A stretch of DNA of 64,000 bases from an uncultured Campylobacterales bacterium (GCA_947503785.1 CANNFB010000010.1:1-64000), one strand, 5' to 3'. Counted from the stretch's first letter, positions 44,343 to 54,455 are shown. Translations and numbers: made by a program. Notes: generated from the sequence alone by a model not told the origin.

Positions 44343-44376
44343 TGATATAAAATTACTTCATAAATAAAGAGAGTAA

Positions 44377-46608
44377 ATGACTACATTAAAAGTTGAAATT
44401 CAAGGTATTGTTCAAGGTGTTGGATTTCGTCCATATGTATATAATCTAGCCTTAAAATATGATATCAAAGGTTGGGTAAATAATGACGATAGGGGAATGA
44501 ATGTTCTCCTTCATTCAAACCCAGAAAATTGTGATAGATTCTTAAAAGAATTAGAAGAAAATCCTCCTGTTTTATCAAAGATAAATAGTATTAAAATAAC
44601 TAAAATAGAAACATCAAAAAACTATGAAAACTTTGAAATACTTAAAAGTAAAACTTCAAATAATAAATCTACAATAATCTCAAGTGATATAGCAATATGT
44701 GATGATTGTATTGATGATATCAATGATAAATCAAACCATAGACATGATTACGCTTTAACAAACTGTACAAATTGTGGGCCAAGATACTCTATAATTAAAA
44801 CAGTTCCTTATGATAGAGTAAATACTTCAATGAAAGACTTTAATTTATGTCCAACTTGCAAAGAAGAATATGAAAACCCAACAAACAGAAGATATCATGC
44901 ACAGCCAGTTTCATGCTCAGAATGTGGTCCAAATGTAACTTTGTATAACAATAAGAATGAAATACTAGAGTGTGATATAGAAGCTATTAAAAGTATGGCA
45001 AGTCATATCAACAATGGAACGATAGTAGCTATTAAAGGAATGGGTGGTTTTCATCTTGTTTGTGATGCAAATAACACAAAAAGTGTAAAAGAATTAAGAA
45101 TTAGAAAAAGTAGACCAGCTAAGCCATTTGCAGTAATGTTTAAAAATATAAAGAGTGTTAAAGACTATACAAATATTACAAAAAAAGAAGAAGAGTTTTT
45201 AAACTCAAAAGAAAAGCCAATTGTATTAGTAGAAAAAAAAGATAATACAAGTTTAAGTCAAGCTTTATCTCCTGATATTTCAAAGCTAGGGTGCTTTATA
45301 GCTTATACACCTTTGCATCATTTGCTTTTTAAGTATTTAAAGAATCCAATTTTAGCAACTAGTGCTAATTTAAAAGATGAACCAATTATCAGATTTAAAG
45401 ATGAAGTGATAGAAAAATTACCATTTATAGTTGAGTACATATTAGATTTTAATAGAGATATTATCAACTCATGTGATGATTCTGTTATACAAGTTGTGAA
45501 TAATGACATATCTAAGTTAAGAAATGCAAGAGGTTATGCTCCAACTCCTTTAAAACTAGAAAAGTCTTTAGATAAAAAGATTTTAGCTTTAGGTACAAAT
45601 CAAAAATCTACTATATCAATTGCTTTTGAAAATAACTTAATTTTATCTCCTTATATTGCTGATTTAAATTCAATAGAATCTATAGAATATTTCAAACGAA
45701 CCATCAAGACTTTTAAAGATTTTTATGACTTTGAACCGGATGTAATTATTTGTGATAAACACCCAAATTATGAAAGCACAAAGTTTGCTAAAACTTTTAA
45801 AGAAAAAACTATACTTCAAGTACAACATCACTATGCACATATTTTAAGTTGTATGGCAGAATACAATCTTAAAAAAGAAGTATTAGGCTTTGCCTTTGAT
45901 GGTACAGGATATGGAGATGATGGAAATATTTGGGGTGGAGAAGTTTTTGTTTGTGATAACAAAAAATATAAAAGAGTTAAGCACTTAAAATACTTTAAAC
46001 TTCTAGGTGGAGAAGCATCTATTAAAGAACCCAAAAGAGTTGCATTATCTTTATTATTTGATTCATATAGCCTTGAAGAGCTAAAAACACTAGATTCTGC
46101 GTGTGTGAATGCGTTTAAACCAAATGAATTAGTGATGCTTTATACAATGTGGCAAAAAGGCTTAAATTCGCCACTTACAAGCTCAATAGGTCGTTTATTT
46201 GATGCTATTGCCTCTCTTGCTAATATTTGTCATACACAAAGTTATGAAGGAGAAACAGGTCTATTAATAGAGGAAGAATATGATGCTTCTCTAAAAGATA
46301 GTTACTCATACACTATAAAAGATGAAGAAATAGATATATCTTCTATGATTAAACAGATATTAGAAGATAAAAATAAGACTATTATTTGTACAAAATTTAT
46401 AAATACTCTAGTAGATATTATAATAGAAATTTCTGATGACTACAAAGATTTACCTTTAGTTTTAAGTGGGGGAGTTTTCCAAAATAAAACACTTCTTGAA
46501 TTGCTAATTTCAAAATTAGATTCTTTAAATAAAGAATATTACTACTCAAAAAACATTCCATTAAATGATGGTGGAATTTCTGTCGGACAAATATATTCAC
46601 AGCTTTAA
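44377..46608 (+). CDS. hypF: Carbamoyltransferase HypF, NiFe hydrogenase maturation
   Basis: 743 residues, full length. Acylphosphatase domain (about 1-88) with GIVQGVGFRPYVYNLA; two zinc-finger units (about 108-190) with CDDCIDDI, CTNCGPRYS, CPTCKEEY and CSECGPN; YrdC-like domain (about 200-380) with KGMGGFHLVCDANN; Kae1-like C-terminal part with FDGTGYGDDGNIWGGEVF (about 510) and LSGGVFQNKTLLELL (about 695). It makes the thiocarbamoyl group on HypE that becomes cyanide. GAGAG ribosome site 5 nt before ATG. It lies alone, 14 kb from hypBCDE, and no operator palindrome is seen before it. Confidence 0.96.
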   Translation: MTTLKVEIQGIVQGVGFRPYVYNLALKYDIKGWVNNDDRGMNVLLHSNPENCDRFLKELEENPPVLSKINSIKITKIETSKNYENFEILKSKTSNNKSTIISSDIAICDDCIDDINDKSNHRHDYALTNCTNCGPRYSIIKTVPYDRVNTSMKDFNLCPTCKEEYENPTNRRYHAQPVSCSECGPNVTLYNNKNEILECDIEAIKSMASHINNGTIVAIKGMGGFHLVCDANNTKSVKELRIRKSRPAKPFAVMFKNIKSVKDYTNITKKEEEFLNSKEKPIVLVEKKDNTSLSQALSPDISKLGCFIAYTPLHHLLFKYLKNPILATSANLKDEPIIRFKDEVIEKLPFIVEYILDFNRDIINSCDDSVIQVVNNDISKLRNARGYAPTPLKLEKSLDKKILALGTNQKSTISIAFENNLILSPYIADLNSIESIEYFKRTIKTFKDFYDFEPDVIICDKHPNYESTKFAKTFKEKTILQVQHHYAHILSCMAEYNLKKEVLGFAFDGTGYGDDGNIWGGEVFVCDNKKYKRVKHLKYFKLLGGEASIKEPKRVALSLLFDSYSLEELKTLDSACVNAFKPNELVMLYTMWQKGLNSPLTSSIGRLFDAIASLANICHTQSYEGETGLLIEEEYDASLKDSYSYTIKDEEIDISSMIKQILEDKNKTIICTKFINTLVDIIIEISDDYKDLPLVLSGGVFQNKTLLELLISKLDSLNKEYYYSKNIPLNDGGISVGQIYSQL

Positions 46609-47015
46609 TTCCTATTCTTATTAAAGAAATAGGGTAGGGCTTAGATCAATTCCCTTAAGCTTTTTACTTTTAAATAAATTTATATTTAATTGAACAAATA
46701 CTAAGTAATCTTAAATTATTAATATTATACATAATAGATATACTATAACTACCTAAAAAATATTAATAAAATGTACATAAATATTCTATAGCGGCTATTT
46801 TATAGTCTCTAGAGAACTAATAATTTTTTTAAATAAAAATAAAAAATACAATTATTTTAAATGCTATATTTTGTTATAAGTATATATCAATATGTATAAG
46901 TTTTATAATAGTAAAAATATATACAAAAAAATATATATAATTTGTTTTTTTCAACTTATATGATAGATAAAATTACAATATGCTAAAATTACAAAAAAAC
47001 TAAGGTTAATAAAAT
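46609..47015. other. AT-rich gap without recognisable gene
   Basis: 407 bases, almost all A and T from about 46660 on. An imperfect hairpin (CCTATTCTT/AAGAAATAGG, 46612-46634) just after hypF may end its transcript. I see no open frame of note and no tRNA-like fold; the rest may be bent, A-tract DNA or a promoter zone for the following gene. Confidence 0.5.
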
Positions 47016-47432
47016 ATGATTAAAACAAGTCATGAAATATCAAATATAGATGGATATATTAAGTACAATTTTTTTGAAATACATCCTGATTTAGAATCAA
47101 TAATTGCAGAGGATTATTTTACTTATGCAACAGAAGATTTTAGAAAACAAGAGCAATGTGAAGCATTATATAAAAAGAATTTTTATGATAAATATGATGA
47201 AGAAACTTATAAAGAAGTATATGAAAAATATATAAATAATGAAAACTTTAAAGCAAAAGCAATGTTTATTTATTCTGTAGTTGATTTAGAAAAGTATGAA
47301 GAATTTGTAGCTTCAAATACTGAAATAGCAAATCCAAATGAACTAACATTATCTTATAGTGTCTTAGATAGTACGGGTGTAAAAATTGATATTTATAATT
47401 TAACTATTGTTGATATTTCTTTTGTTTTTTAA
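47016..47432 (+). CDS. Hypothetical acidic protein
   Basis: 138 residues, acidic and tyrosine-rich (EEDY, KYDEETYKEVYEKYIN), no cysteine repeats, signal or membrane helix. The last 40 residues look beta-rich (LTLSYSVLDSTGVKIDIYNL). I recognise no family. It is preceded by the AT-rich gap and has a weak ribosome site; it lies 65 nt before thiI. Confidence 0.6.
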   Translation: MIKTSHEISNIDGYIKYNFFEIHPDLESIIAEDYFTYATEDFRKQEQCEALYKKNFYDKYDEETYKEVYEKYINNENFKAKAMFIYSVVDLEKYEEFVASNTEIANPNELTLSYSVLDSTGVKIDIYNLTIVDISFVF

Positions 47433-47497
47433 AAAACTATTTCATTTAAACCTCTTATGCTATAATGCCGTTTATTAAAAATTAAGGCACAGCTATT

Positions 47498-48958
47498 ATG
47501 GAAATAACAGAAGTAAAAACACAAAAATTTATAGCAAAATTCTTCCCAGAGATTATGATAAAAGGTCCGTCTGCTAAAAAGCAGATGATTAACCAACTTT
47601 CTAATAATCTTATAAAACTTATGAAACGAATTGATGAAAGTATAGAATTAAAAAAGTTCTCTGATAAAATCGAAATAGTATGTCCAATTGATTTAGTTAC
47701 TGAAACTAGACAAGTACTTTTAGAAACTCCAGGTGTTGGAGTTGTATTAGAAGCAATACAATTTGATAAAATAGACAGCTTAGATCAAATTAAAGTTATT
47801 GTTAATAACACAATGCATCATAAAATTGAAGGTAAAACTTTTGTTGTACGAGCAAAGCGTACGGGAACTCATGATTTTAAATCTACTCAAATTGAACAAA
47901 CTGTTGGTGGATATATGCTTGCACATAATGACACTAAAGGAGTTGATTTAAGAACTGCTGAAGTTACTATAAATATTGAATTAGTTCATAATCAATTAAA
48001 TATTATCACTCTAAAGCATAATGGACTTGGTGGTTTTCCTATTGGAAGTCAAGGTGAGATATTATCTTTAATGTCTGGTGGTTTTGACTCAACAGTTGCT
48101 TCATATCTTACGATGAAAAGAGGAATTAAAACTCACTTTATTTTCTTTAATCTTGGTGGAATAGCACATGAGATTGGTGTAAAGCAAGTTGCTTTATATC
48201 TTTGGAGTAAATTTGGATCTTCTCATAATGTTTCATTTATCTCTGTACCTTTTGACGATGTAGTTACTGAGATATTTAGATCAACTGCTGAAACATATAT
48301 GGGTGTTACTTTAAAAAGATTAATGTTAAAAGCCTCAGAAAAAATTGCTGATGATATGGGAATAGATGCTTTACTAACTGGGGAAAGTGTTGCGCAAGTG
48401 TCAAGCCAAACATTAAGAAACTTAGCTTTAATTGATCAAGTTACAAGTAAACTTATTTTAAGACCACTTTCTACTATGCATAAACAAGATATTATGAATA
48501 TTGCAAATGATATAGGAACTAGAAGATTTGCTGAAACTATGCCTGAGTATTGTGGAGTTATTTCAAAAAATCCAATTATTCATGGTTCATATAAAAGAAT
48601 GGAAGTAGAATCTAGAAAATTTGATTACACAGTTTTAGATACAGCTGTTGAAAATGCTGTTAGTATAAAAGTACATGAAATAGTAAATGATATTTCAGAT
48701 ATTGGACAAATGGAAACTATTAGTGATATTTCAAGTGGAAAATATACTATTATTGATATTAGACAAAGTGAAGATTGTATTGAAACTTCTTGTGAAACTA
48801 TTAAGATTCCATTCTTTAAATTAAAAAGTGAATTTAAAAAACTTCCTCAAGATAAAGAGTACTTGTTTTACTGTGATAAAGGAATCTTAAGTCAACTGCA
48901 CGCTCAGTATTTAAGAGATGCTGAGAATCTTACTAACATAAGAGTTTATAGACCATAA
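47498..48958 (+). CDS. thiI: tRNA 4-thiouridine sulfurtransferase ThiI with rhodanese domain
   Basis: 486 residues. Ferredoxin-like/THUMP region (about 1-170), then the adenylation domain with the P-loop SGGFDSTVASYL (about 193-204) and the conserved cysteine in MPEYCGVISKNP (about 348). A C-terminal rhodanese domain (about 395-486) carries YTIIDIRQSEDC and the persulfide cysteine in LFYCDKGILSQLHAQYL (about 464). Both key cysteines are present, so it should thiolate U8 of tRNA; with the rhodanese domain it may also support thiamine thiazole synthesis. Confidence 0.95.
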   Translation: MEITEVKTQKFIAKFFPEIMIKGPSAKKQMINQLSNNLIKLMKRIDESIELKKFSDKIEIVCPIDLVTETRQVLLETPGVGVVLEAIQFDKIDSLDQIKVIVNNTMHHKIEGKTFVVRAKRTGTHDFKSTQIEQTVGGYMLAHNDTKGVDLRTAEVTINIELVHNQLNIITLKHNGLGGFPIGSQGEILSLMSGGFDSTVASYLTMKRGIKTHFIFFNLGGIAHEIGVKQVALYLWSKFGSSHNVSFISVPFDDVVTEIFRSTAETYMGVTLKRLMLKASEKIADDMGIDALLTGESVAQVSSQTLRNLALIDQVTSKLILRPLSTMHKQDIMNIANDIGTRRFAETMPEYCGVISKNPIIHGSYKRMEVESRKFDYTVLDTAVENAVSIKVHEIVNDISDIGQMETISDISSGKYTIIDIRQSEDCIETSCETIKIPFFKLKSEFKKLPQDKEYLFYCDKGILSQLHAQYLRDAENLTNIRVYRP

Positions 48959-48970
48959 ACTCTTAAAACT

Positions 48971-50788
48971 TTAATTAAATACCTTGTTTATTTCTTCTAT
49001 TACTACAACAGGTGGTGATGGAAGTGTAGGGTATGATTTTTGAACGATACTTGTAACCCATTGAGGATATATTCTAAAGTTTAGTTTTATTTCTACTTTA
49101 AGTGGATAGCTTAAATTTTCTTTTAAATTATATATTACTACTCTTCTTTCTTTTGCTTTTATTCTAGTATCACTTAATAAAGTTTTATATTTCCAAAATA
49201 GTAATCCCACTGCATTTGCATTTTCATCGCCAAAAACTTTCATAAAAGGTCTAGCGTCCTTATCAAGATTTCCATCTTCTTTTAGTTTTCCAGAAGAAAA
49301 AACTATATTGTTAGATGAATCTTTTACTGTTATATCAAGCCATAGCTCTCTAAAATCAGCAACTCCAGTTGGTAAATGATGTCCTGCTCCTATATTTGTA
49401 ACTGCAACTTCAAGAGCATTATTTTTAATATCCACATCTAATTTAGCTGCCGTTCTTAACAATTGCAAAGTTTGATCTTCATGTTTTTTGCTTTTAAGAC
49501 CTGAAAGGAAGTAATTTGAACCTGAAAAATAGTGTACTTTAACATCATCTTTTAAAACTCCACCATTTGTAGAAGTACCTTTAAGTGGTGAAAATTTATT
49601 ATTTTCCAAATTAGTCATATGACAGTCTATACAAGACTTATGTTTAGTTTTGTCTGCTAAATTATTATAAGGTGATTTTTCCCACTCTTTAAATGTAGAA
49701 ACTATTTGTTTTCCAGTTATTGGTGATGTTTCATCATGACACGATGCACAGTAAGCACTTTTTTTATAAAGTGGTTTCATATAACTCTCTTTGTGTACAG
49801 CTGGTTTTGCATTTATAAACTTATGTCCTAAATACGAACCAAGACTTGATTCATCATCTTCAAAGGGATATTTTTTTCTATTTGTAATATCTAATTTATA
49901 AGAGGCATTTCCTTTGCTACTTGCATCAGATATTCTATGACAAGTAAGACATGAAACACCTTCTTCTAATCTTGAGTTACCATGTTGTTTATAGTTATTT
50001 GTGAGTGTTTTAGCTTGTTTGTCAAATAATGTATTTGCTAATGAGTTTTCATTCATATAGTGGGATGATTTAGTTAATCCTGTTGTAATACCACTTGGAT
50101 TATGGCATGACATACACCATTGCCTAAACTCTTGCCCTTCAACTTCTCCTGCAAGGTTTTCCATTACCATATAGTAAGGATTTGAATCAACCAAGTTTTT
50201 ATGATTTGAATCTGCCCATTGATTAAATATTTCAGTATGACAAGATTTACATTTAGTTGAGTTTGTCCAATCTTCACTATGATACATAGTTTTACCATCT
50301 TCAAGTTCAAATCCAACTAATTTTGATTCATAAGAATAAGAAGCAGTTGGATTTAACATATTTAATAGTACAAAAACTCCTATCATTGAGTTAAGTGCAT
50401 TTTTATGAGGATTTTTAGTGTGATATAGTAAAAATGCTATTAAAACAAAAGAACTATATAAATGGATATTAAATGAATAGATTCCTATTATATCTCCACC
50501 TGTATTTCCTATAAAGAAAAGATAAAATCCACTTAATATACAAAGGAGTAATATAAAACCTAAAATCCATCCTATTTTACTATTTACTTTTTTTACTAGT
50601 ATGTATTTATAGGCATGTTTATTAACAAAAGGAATGATATAAAATACTGATAAAATAATTGAAGCAAAAGCATGAACTACAGATATTGTTGTAAGATAAT
50701 CCCATGAAATATTTAAAATATCAAGTTGTAAAATACCTGTTAAAAATATTGTAAGAATCAATACTTTAATATTTAATAGTTTCATCAT
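48971..50788 (-). CDS. Membrane-anchored pentaheme cytochrome c
   Basis: 605 residues. The first 150 hold four to five membrane helices with several histidines (e.g. VVHAFASIILSVFY, HLYSSFVLIAFLLYH), like a small cytochrome-b-type module. Five C-x-x-C-H heme sites follow: CKSCH (about 179), CMSCH (about 225), CLTCH (about 279), CASCH (about 347) and CIDCH (about 386). The region resembles the cytochrome c-552/554 multiheme group. A beta-rich domain without hemes (about 430-600; NIGAGHHLPTGVADFRE) ends the protein. It overlaps the upstream triheme gene by 4 nt (ATGA). Likely an electron-transfer route from quinone to periplasmic heme proteins; the terminal acceptor is unknown. Confidence 0.85.
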   Translation of the reverse strand: MMKLLNIKVLILTIFLTGILQLDILNISWDYLTTISVVHAFASIILSVFYIIPFVNKHAYKYILVKKVNSKIGWILGFILLLCILSGFYLFFIGNTGGDIIGIYSFNIHLYSSFVLIAFLLYHTKNPHKNALNSMIGVFVLLNMLNPTASYSYESKLVGFELEDGKTMYHSEDWTNSTKCKSCHTEIFNQWADSNHKNLVDSNPYYMVMENLAGEVEGQEFRQWCMSCHNPSGITTGLTKSSHYMNENSLANTLFDKQAKTLTNNYKQHGNSRLEEGVSCLTCHRISDASSKGNASYKLDITNRKKYPFEDDESSLGSYLGHKFINAKPAVHKESYMKPLYKKSAYCASCHDETSPITGKQIVSTFKEWEKSPYNNLADKTKHKSCIDCHMTNLENNKFSPLKGTSTNGGVLKDDVKVHYFSGSNYFLSGLKSKKHEDQTLQLLRTAAKLDVDIKNNALEVAVTNIGAGHHLPTGVADFRELWLDITVKDSSNNIVFSSGKLKEDGNLDKDARPFMKVFGDENANAVGLLFWKYKTLLSDTRIKAKERRVVIYNLKENLSYPLKVEIKLNFRIYPQWVTSIVQKSYPTLPSPPVVVIEEINKVFN

Positions 50789-51906
50789 TTAATATCCTTA
50801 TAGTCTACAATATCACCTTCAAGTGTTTTTAGAAAAGCTACAATATTATCAATTTGAACATTTGTAAGGTTTATTCCCAACTGATGTCTTCCCATAATTT
50901 CAACAGCTTTTCTTATTTTATCAACTGAACCATTATGAAAGTAAGGTGATGTTTTTGTTACATTTCTTAAAATTGGAACTCTAAAAAAGCTAGTACCAGC
51001 TCGACCCATGTACTCACCCTTGTTTTCAAAAGGAAAAGTATTATCAATGATTTTAAATTCTGGTGGTGCTCCTAAGTTTGGTCTTAAGTCATGGATTCCT
51101 GCAAAATTTCTTAAAGGAAATCTTTGAACACTCTGACCTCCTACACTCATACCTGTATGACAACCACTACAACCAAAGTTCATAAAGTCTACTAATCCTT
51201 GTTTTGCATTAGCATTAATTGCACTGTTATCACCTTCTAAGAATCTATCAAAACTACTTCTTGTTAAAAGTGTTTTAATATATACTTCAAGAGAATCAAT
51301 GATTTCTACGTAATTTTTATCAAATCTTTTTTCTATTTCTTCTTTATTCATATTTAATTTATGTGGGGTTTCAATAGATTTTTTGATTTGCTCTTTTAAA
51401 GTTTTAACTTCTCCACTCCATGTTAAAAACTTTGCAAGTGATGAGTTTAAAATAGTCATAGTATTTAAATGATGTGGATTTAAAGAGTTTCCATCCCCTA
51501 TTGATGAACTTAGTCTATCTGTTCCACTTTCATCTTTTAAGTGACACTTAACACAATTATTTGTATCCATTAAAGCTTGTTCTTCTTTTGAAGTTGTTTT
51601 GCCTTTACTAATAGAGTGACAAGTAGAACATGAAGTAGCTTTATTTAATGAAAGGTTAGGGTTAAAGAATAGCTCTTTTCCTAGAGCTATCTTTTCTTTA
51701 TTTATTGGGTTATCTTTTGAATCAGAAACTTCTAAAAGCTCTTCATAAGTATTGGGGATTGCTTTTAAACCTTTGGCAATTGCAGTAGTTCTTAATTCTT
51801 CATCTGAATACTTTTTAAAATCTCTATCCTTTAATATAGAAGGAAGTGATAATAAAATTGATATAAATATAAAAGCAATTATAATACTTTGTGTTAGTGT
51901 GCTCAT
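50785..51906 (-). CDS. Cytochrome c peroxidase/MauG-like protein with three heme motifs
   Basis: 373 residues, one N-terminal membrane helix (about 6-26) as anchor or signal. Three C-x-x-C-H sites: CSTCH (about 93), CVKCH (about 118) and CSGCH (about 248). KEKIALGKELFFNPNLS and the end YFHNGSVDKIRKAVEIMGRHQLG are typical of the diheme CCP/MauG family; the added middle heme makes it a triheme variant. Probably hydrogen peroxide reduction, or heme-based oxidation of another protein. First gene of the two-gene cytochrome operon. Confidence 0.87.
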   Translation of the reverse strand: MSTLTQSIIIAFIFISILLSLPSILKDRDFKKYSDEELRTTAIAKGLKAIPNTYEELLEVSDSKDNPINKEKIALGKELFFNPNLSLNKATSCSTCHSISKGKTTSKEEQALMDTNNCVKCHLKDESGTDRLSSSIGDGNSLNPHHLNTMTILNSSLAKFLTWSGEVKTLKEQIKKSIETPHKLNMNKEEIEKRFDKNYVEIIDSLEVYIKTLLTRSSFDRFLEGDNSAINANAKQGLVDFMNFGCSGCHTGMSVGGQSVQRFPLRNFAGIHDLRPNLGAPPEFKIIDNTFPFENKGEYMGRAGTSFFRVPILRNVTKTSPYFHNGSVDKIRKAVEIMGRHQLGINLTNVQIDNIVAFLKTLEGDIVDYKDIK

Positions 51907-51921
51907 TCTTCTTTAACTCTC

Positions 51922-52737
51922 TTATATTCCAAATATTTCTTTAATTTTGTTTTCAAAATCTTCATCACTTAGTTCTTTTCTTAATGGAACAAAAGTTTGG
52001 GCTTCAACTCCGACTTCAATTGCAATAGCTGCATTTTGATCTTCAATTATATTTTGCACTGCATTTGATATAGGTTCTGGGCTTGGACCTTCATTTATCG
52101 CTTTTGCAACAATTGGTACAAAGTGTGCAACTAGTTCTTTATAAGGTGAATCTTCACTAGTTGTTTTCTCATTTGCAACTAAACCTTTTTTTACAAAATT
52201 AGTACCAAATAAACCAGATTGAATTGAATGAACTCTAATATTAAAAGGAGCAACTTCAAATCTTAACGAATCAACTATTCCTTCAACAGCATATTTTGAA
52301 GCATTATAATGTGAAAGTAAGGGCAATCCCATTTTTCCTAAGAATGAAGAAATATTTATGATAATACCATTTTTTTCTTCTCTCATGTAAGGAAGAACTT
52401 CTCTTATAGTTTTAATTAGTCCAAATACATTTACATCAAATTGATTAAAAATTTCTTCATCTGTTCCATCTTCAAGAGTTGAAAGAAGTCCATATCCTGC
52501 ATTATTTACAAGAACATCGATTTTCCCTTCATTTTTAATAACAGTTAAAACTGCATCTTTAATTGATTGTGTTTTTGTTACATCTAGATATATATTGTTA
52601 ATATTCTTTACATTTGATACTAAGTTATTTTCATTTCTTGTTCCTGCATATACAATATATCCTTGACTTGCAAGATTACTTGCTGTTAATTCACCCATTC
52701 CTGATGTTGCACCTGTAATTAAAACTACTTTTGACAT
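51922..52737 (-). CDS. Short-chain dehydrogenase/reductase (paralog 1)
   Basis: 271 residues from the ATG at 52737 (AAAGGAAAT upstream); a longer reading of 23 codons lacks support. Rossmann motif ITGATSGMGELTA (TGxxxGxG), NNAGYG, catalytic Ser in NISSFLGKMG and YNASK with Tyr and Lys. It is a close paralog of the SDR at 53619-54455 (shared NNAGYG, VFGLI/LLR, PYMREE/PLMREQ, IIINISSFLGK, ASK/SSKYAVEG, FVPLRKELSDEDFE). Substrate unknown. An AraC regulator lies between the two copies. Confidence 0.9.
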   Translation of the reverse strand: MSKVVLITGATSGMGELTASNLASQGYIVYAGTRNENNLVSNVKNINNIYLDVTKTQSIKDAVLTVIKNEGKIDVLVNNAGYGLLSTLEDGTDEEIFNQFDVNVFGLIKTIREVLPYMREEKNGIIINISSFLGKMGLPLLSHYNASKYAVEGIVDSLRFEVAPFNIRVHSIQSGLFGTNFVKKGLVANEKTTSEDSPYKELVAHFVPIVAKAINEGPSPEPISNAVQNIIEDQNAAIAIEVGVEAQTFVPLRKELSDEDFENKIKEIFGI

Positions 52738-52841
52738 AATATTTCCTTTTTTTGTTCTAATTATTATATCTGTGACACTTGTGTTTTTGCAAGATACTTT
52801 TAGCAATAGAAGAAATAGTTTTTAGCAATAAAAGAACTTTT

Positions 52842-53615
52842 TTAATCTTTTAATAAATCTTTTGGATAAATACCGTAAGTTTCAAAGAAAAGTTTTGAAA
52901 AGTGACCTTGATGTTTATATCCAACGTCTCGTGCAATTTCACCAATATTAAGAATTCTATCTTTTAAAAGTAAGTTTGCTTTCTCTAGTCTTAGTTTTTG
53001 AATATAGCAGTAAATAGTCATTTTATAAACTTTTTTAAATATTTTCTTTAGTTTTGATTCATTTGTTGCACAAAGATGAGCTAATATATGTATAGTAGGT
53101 GCATTAGCAAAGTTTTTAAGAAGATGCTCTTTTGCTCTTTTTGCAATTTGTAGTTCTTCTTCATTTATATTTTTATCATACATATCTAAAAGAGTAAATC
53201 TATGGATTATAAATTCCATAATATTATGTTCGTATCTTATGCTATTCATATTATGATATTGTTTTGAGTTTATGATTTTATCTATTATATAAAGACTAAA
53301 TGCATCAAGAGGTTGAGAAGTTATTTGTTCTAAAGAGATATCTTCTTGAATTTTTTCATATAAAAAATCAATTGGTTCATTTTTGTTAAAACTTAAATAC
53401 CTTTTTAAAAAAAAGTCTGCAATAAAAAGAATAAATATTTTAGATTTTTGTGATTTTTTTATTGGAAATTTCATATCTTCATTATTTAATAAATTTATAT
53501 CGAAAAATACAATAGAATTTGATATATCTATTCTTGTTATATGTTCATCTTTATTTTCAAAAAGTTTAGTAGTTTTATACTTTGTATCTGTTAGGTTAAA
53601 AAAGAAACTATCCAT
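52842..53615 (-). CDS. AraC-family transcriptional regulator
   Basis: 257 residues. The N-terminal 150 residues form a sensor of no recognised type. The C-terminal part (about 165-255) holds the two helix-turn-helix motifs: IHILAHLCATNESKLKKIFK, then NIGEIARDVGYKHQGHFSKL and YGIYPKDLL, diagnostic of AraC/XylS. It sits between the two paralogous SDR genes, all on the minus strand, and very probably controls one or both. Confidence 0.92.
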   Translation of the reverse strand: MDSFFFNLTDTKYKTTKLFENKDEHITRIDISNSIVFFDINLLNNEDMKFPIKKSQKSKIFILFIADFFLKRYLSFNKNEPIDFLYEKIQEDISLEQITSQPLDAFSLYIIDKIINSKQYHNMNSIRYEHNIMEFIIHRFTLLDMYDKNINEEELQIAKRAKEHLLKNFANAPTIHILAHLCATNESKLKKIFKKVYKMTIYCYIQKLRLEKANLLLKDRILNIGEIARDVGYKHQGHFSKLFFETYGIYPKDLLKD

Positions 53616-53618
53616 TAT

Positions 53619-54455
53619 TTACCCTAAATCATTAATTTGATAATACTCTTTAACTCGACGTTCAAAGTCTTCATCACTTAATTCTTTTTTCATAGGTAAA
53701 AACTTTTTAGCTTTTTCTCCAATTGTGGCTCTTGCTTTAAAGTTTTTGTTTCCAATGATTTCTAATATCATCAAAGCTACTTCTTTTGGATCATTTCCTT
53801 TGTTAACTTGTTCAATTATAATTGGGGCTAATTTTGATACCATTCTTTTATAAGGCGAATTGTCATCAAAAGTACTAAAGTTTGTAACTAGGTTATCTTT
53901 AGCAAATTGCGTATTAAAAAAACCTGGCATTATTGAATGAACTCTTATATTAAATGGTGCTAGTTCATATCTTAGTGAATCAGTAACCCCTTCAACAGCG
54001 TATTTACTTGAGTTATATAAAGTAAGAAGAGGAAGACCAATCTTTCCTAAAAAAGAAGAAATATTTATAATAATACCACTATTTTGTTCTCTCATGAGGG
54101 GAATTACTTCTTTTGTTAATCTAAGAAGTCCAAACACATTTATATTATATTGATTAAACATCTCTTCTTCATCTAAGTCTTCAACCGTTGAAACTAATCC
54201 ATATCCTGCATTGTTTATTAAAATATCAATACTATTATATTCTTTTTTGATTGTTTCGATTACAAGCTTTATATTTGAAGACTTTGTTATATCAAGATTT
54301 ATTGGAATTAATTCTGTAGTTTTAATATCATTTAGCTTTTCAGGTGTTCTTGAACCTGCATAAACAATAAAGCCATTCTGACTTAATAAAATAGCAGTTT
54401 GTCTACCCATACCAGAACTTGCACCGCTTATTAAAACTACTTTTTTACTATTCAT
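53619..54455 (-). CDS. Short-chain dehydrogenase/reductase (paralog 2)
   Basis: 278 residues. ISGASSGMGRQTA (nucleotide site), NNAGYG, NISSFLGKIG (Ser) and YNSSKYAVEG (Tyr, Lys). It is a paralog of the gene at 51922-52737 and ends 3 nt before the AraC gene start, so the two are one transcript. A gene duplication around the regulator is the simplest reading. Confidence 0.9.
   Translation of the reverse strand: MNSKKVVLISGASSGMGRQTAILLSQNGFIVYAGSRTPEKLNDIKTTELIPINLDITKSSNIKLVIETIKKEYNSIDILINNAGYGLVSTVEDLDEEEMFNQYNINVFGLLRLTKEVIPLMREQNSGIIINISSFLGKIGLPLLTLYNSSKYAVEGVTDSLRYELAPFNIRVHSIMPGFFNTQFAKDNLVTNFSTFDDNSPYKRMVSKLAPIIIEQVNKGNDPKEVALMILEIIGNKNFKARATIGEKAKKFLPMKKELSDEDFERRVKEYYQINDLG

Noticed and set aside
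46660-47015. Origin of replication in the AT-rich gap
   Set aside because: AT-rich but without a cluster of DnaA boxes (TTATCCACA-like) and with no dnaA, dnaN or gyrB nearby.
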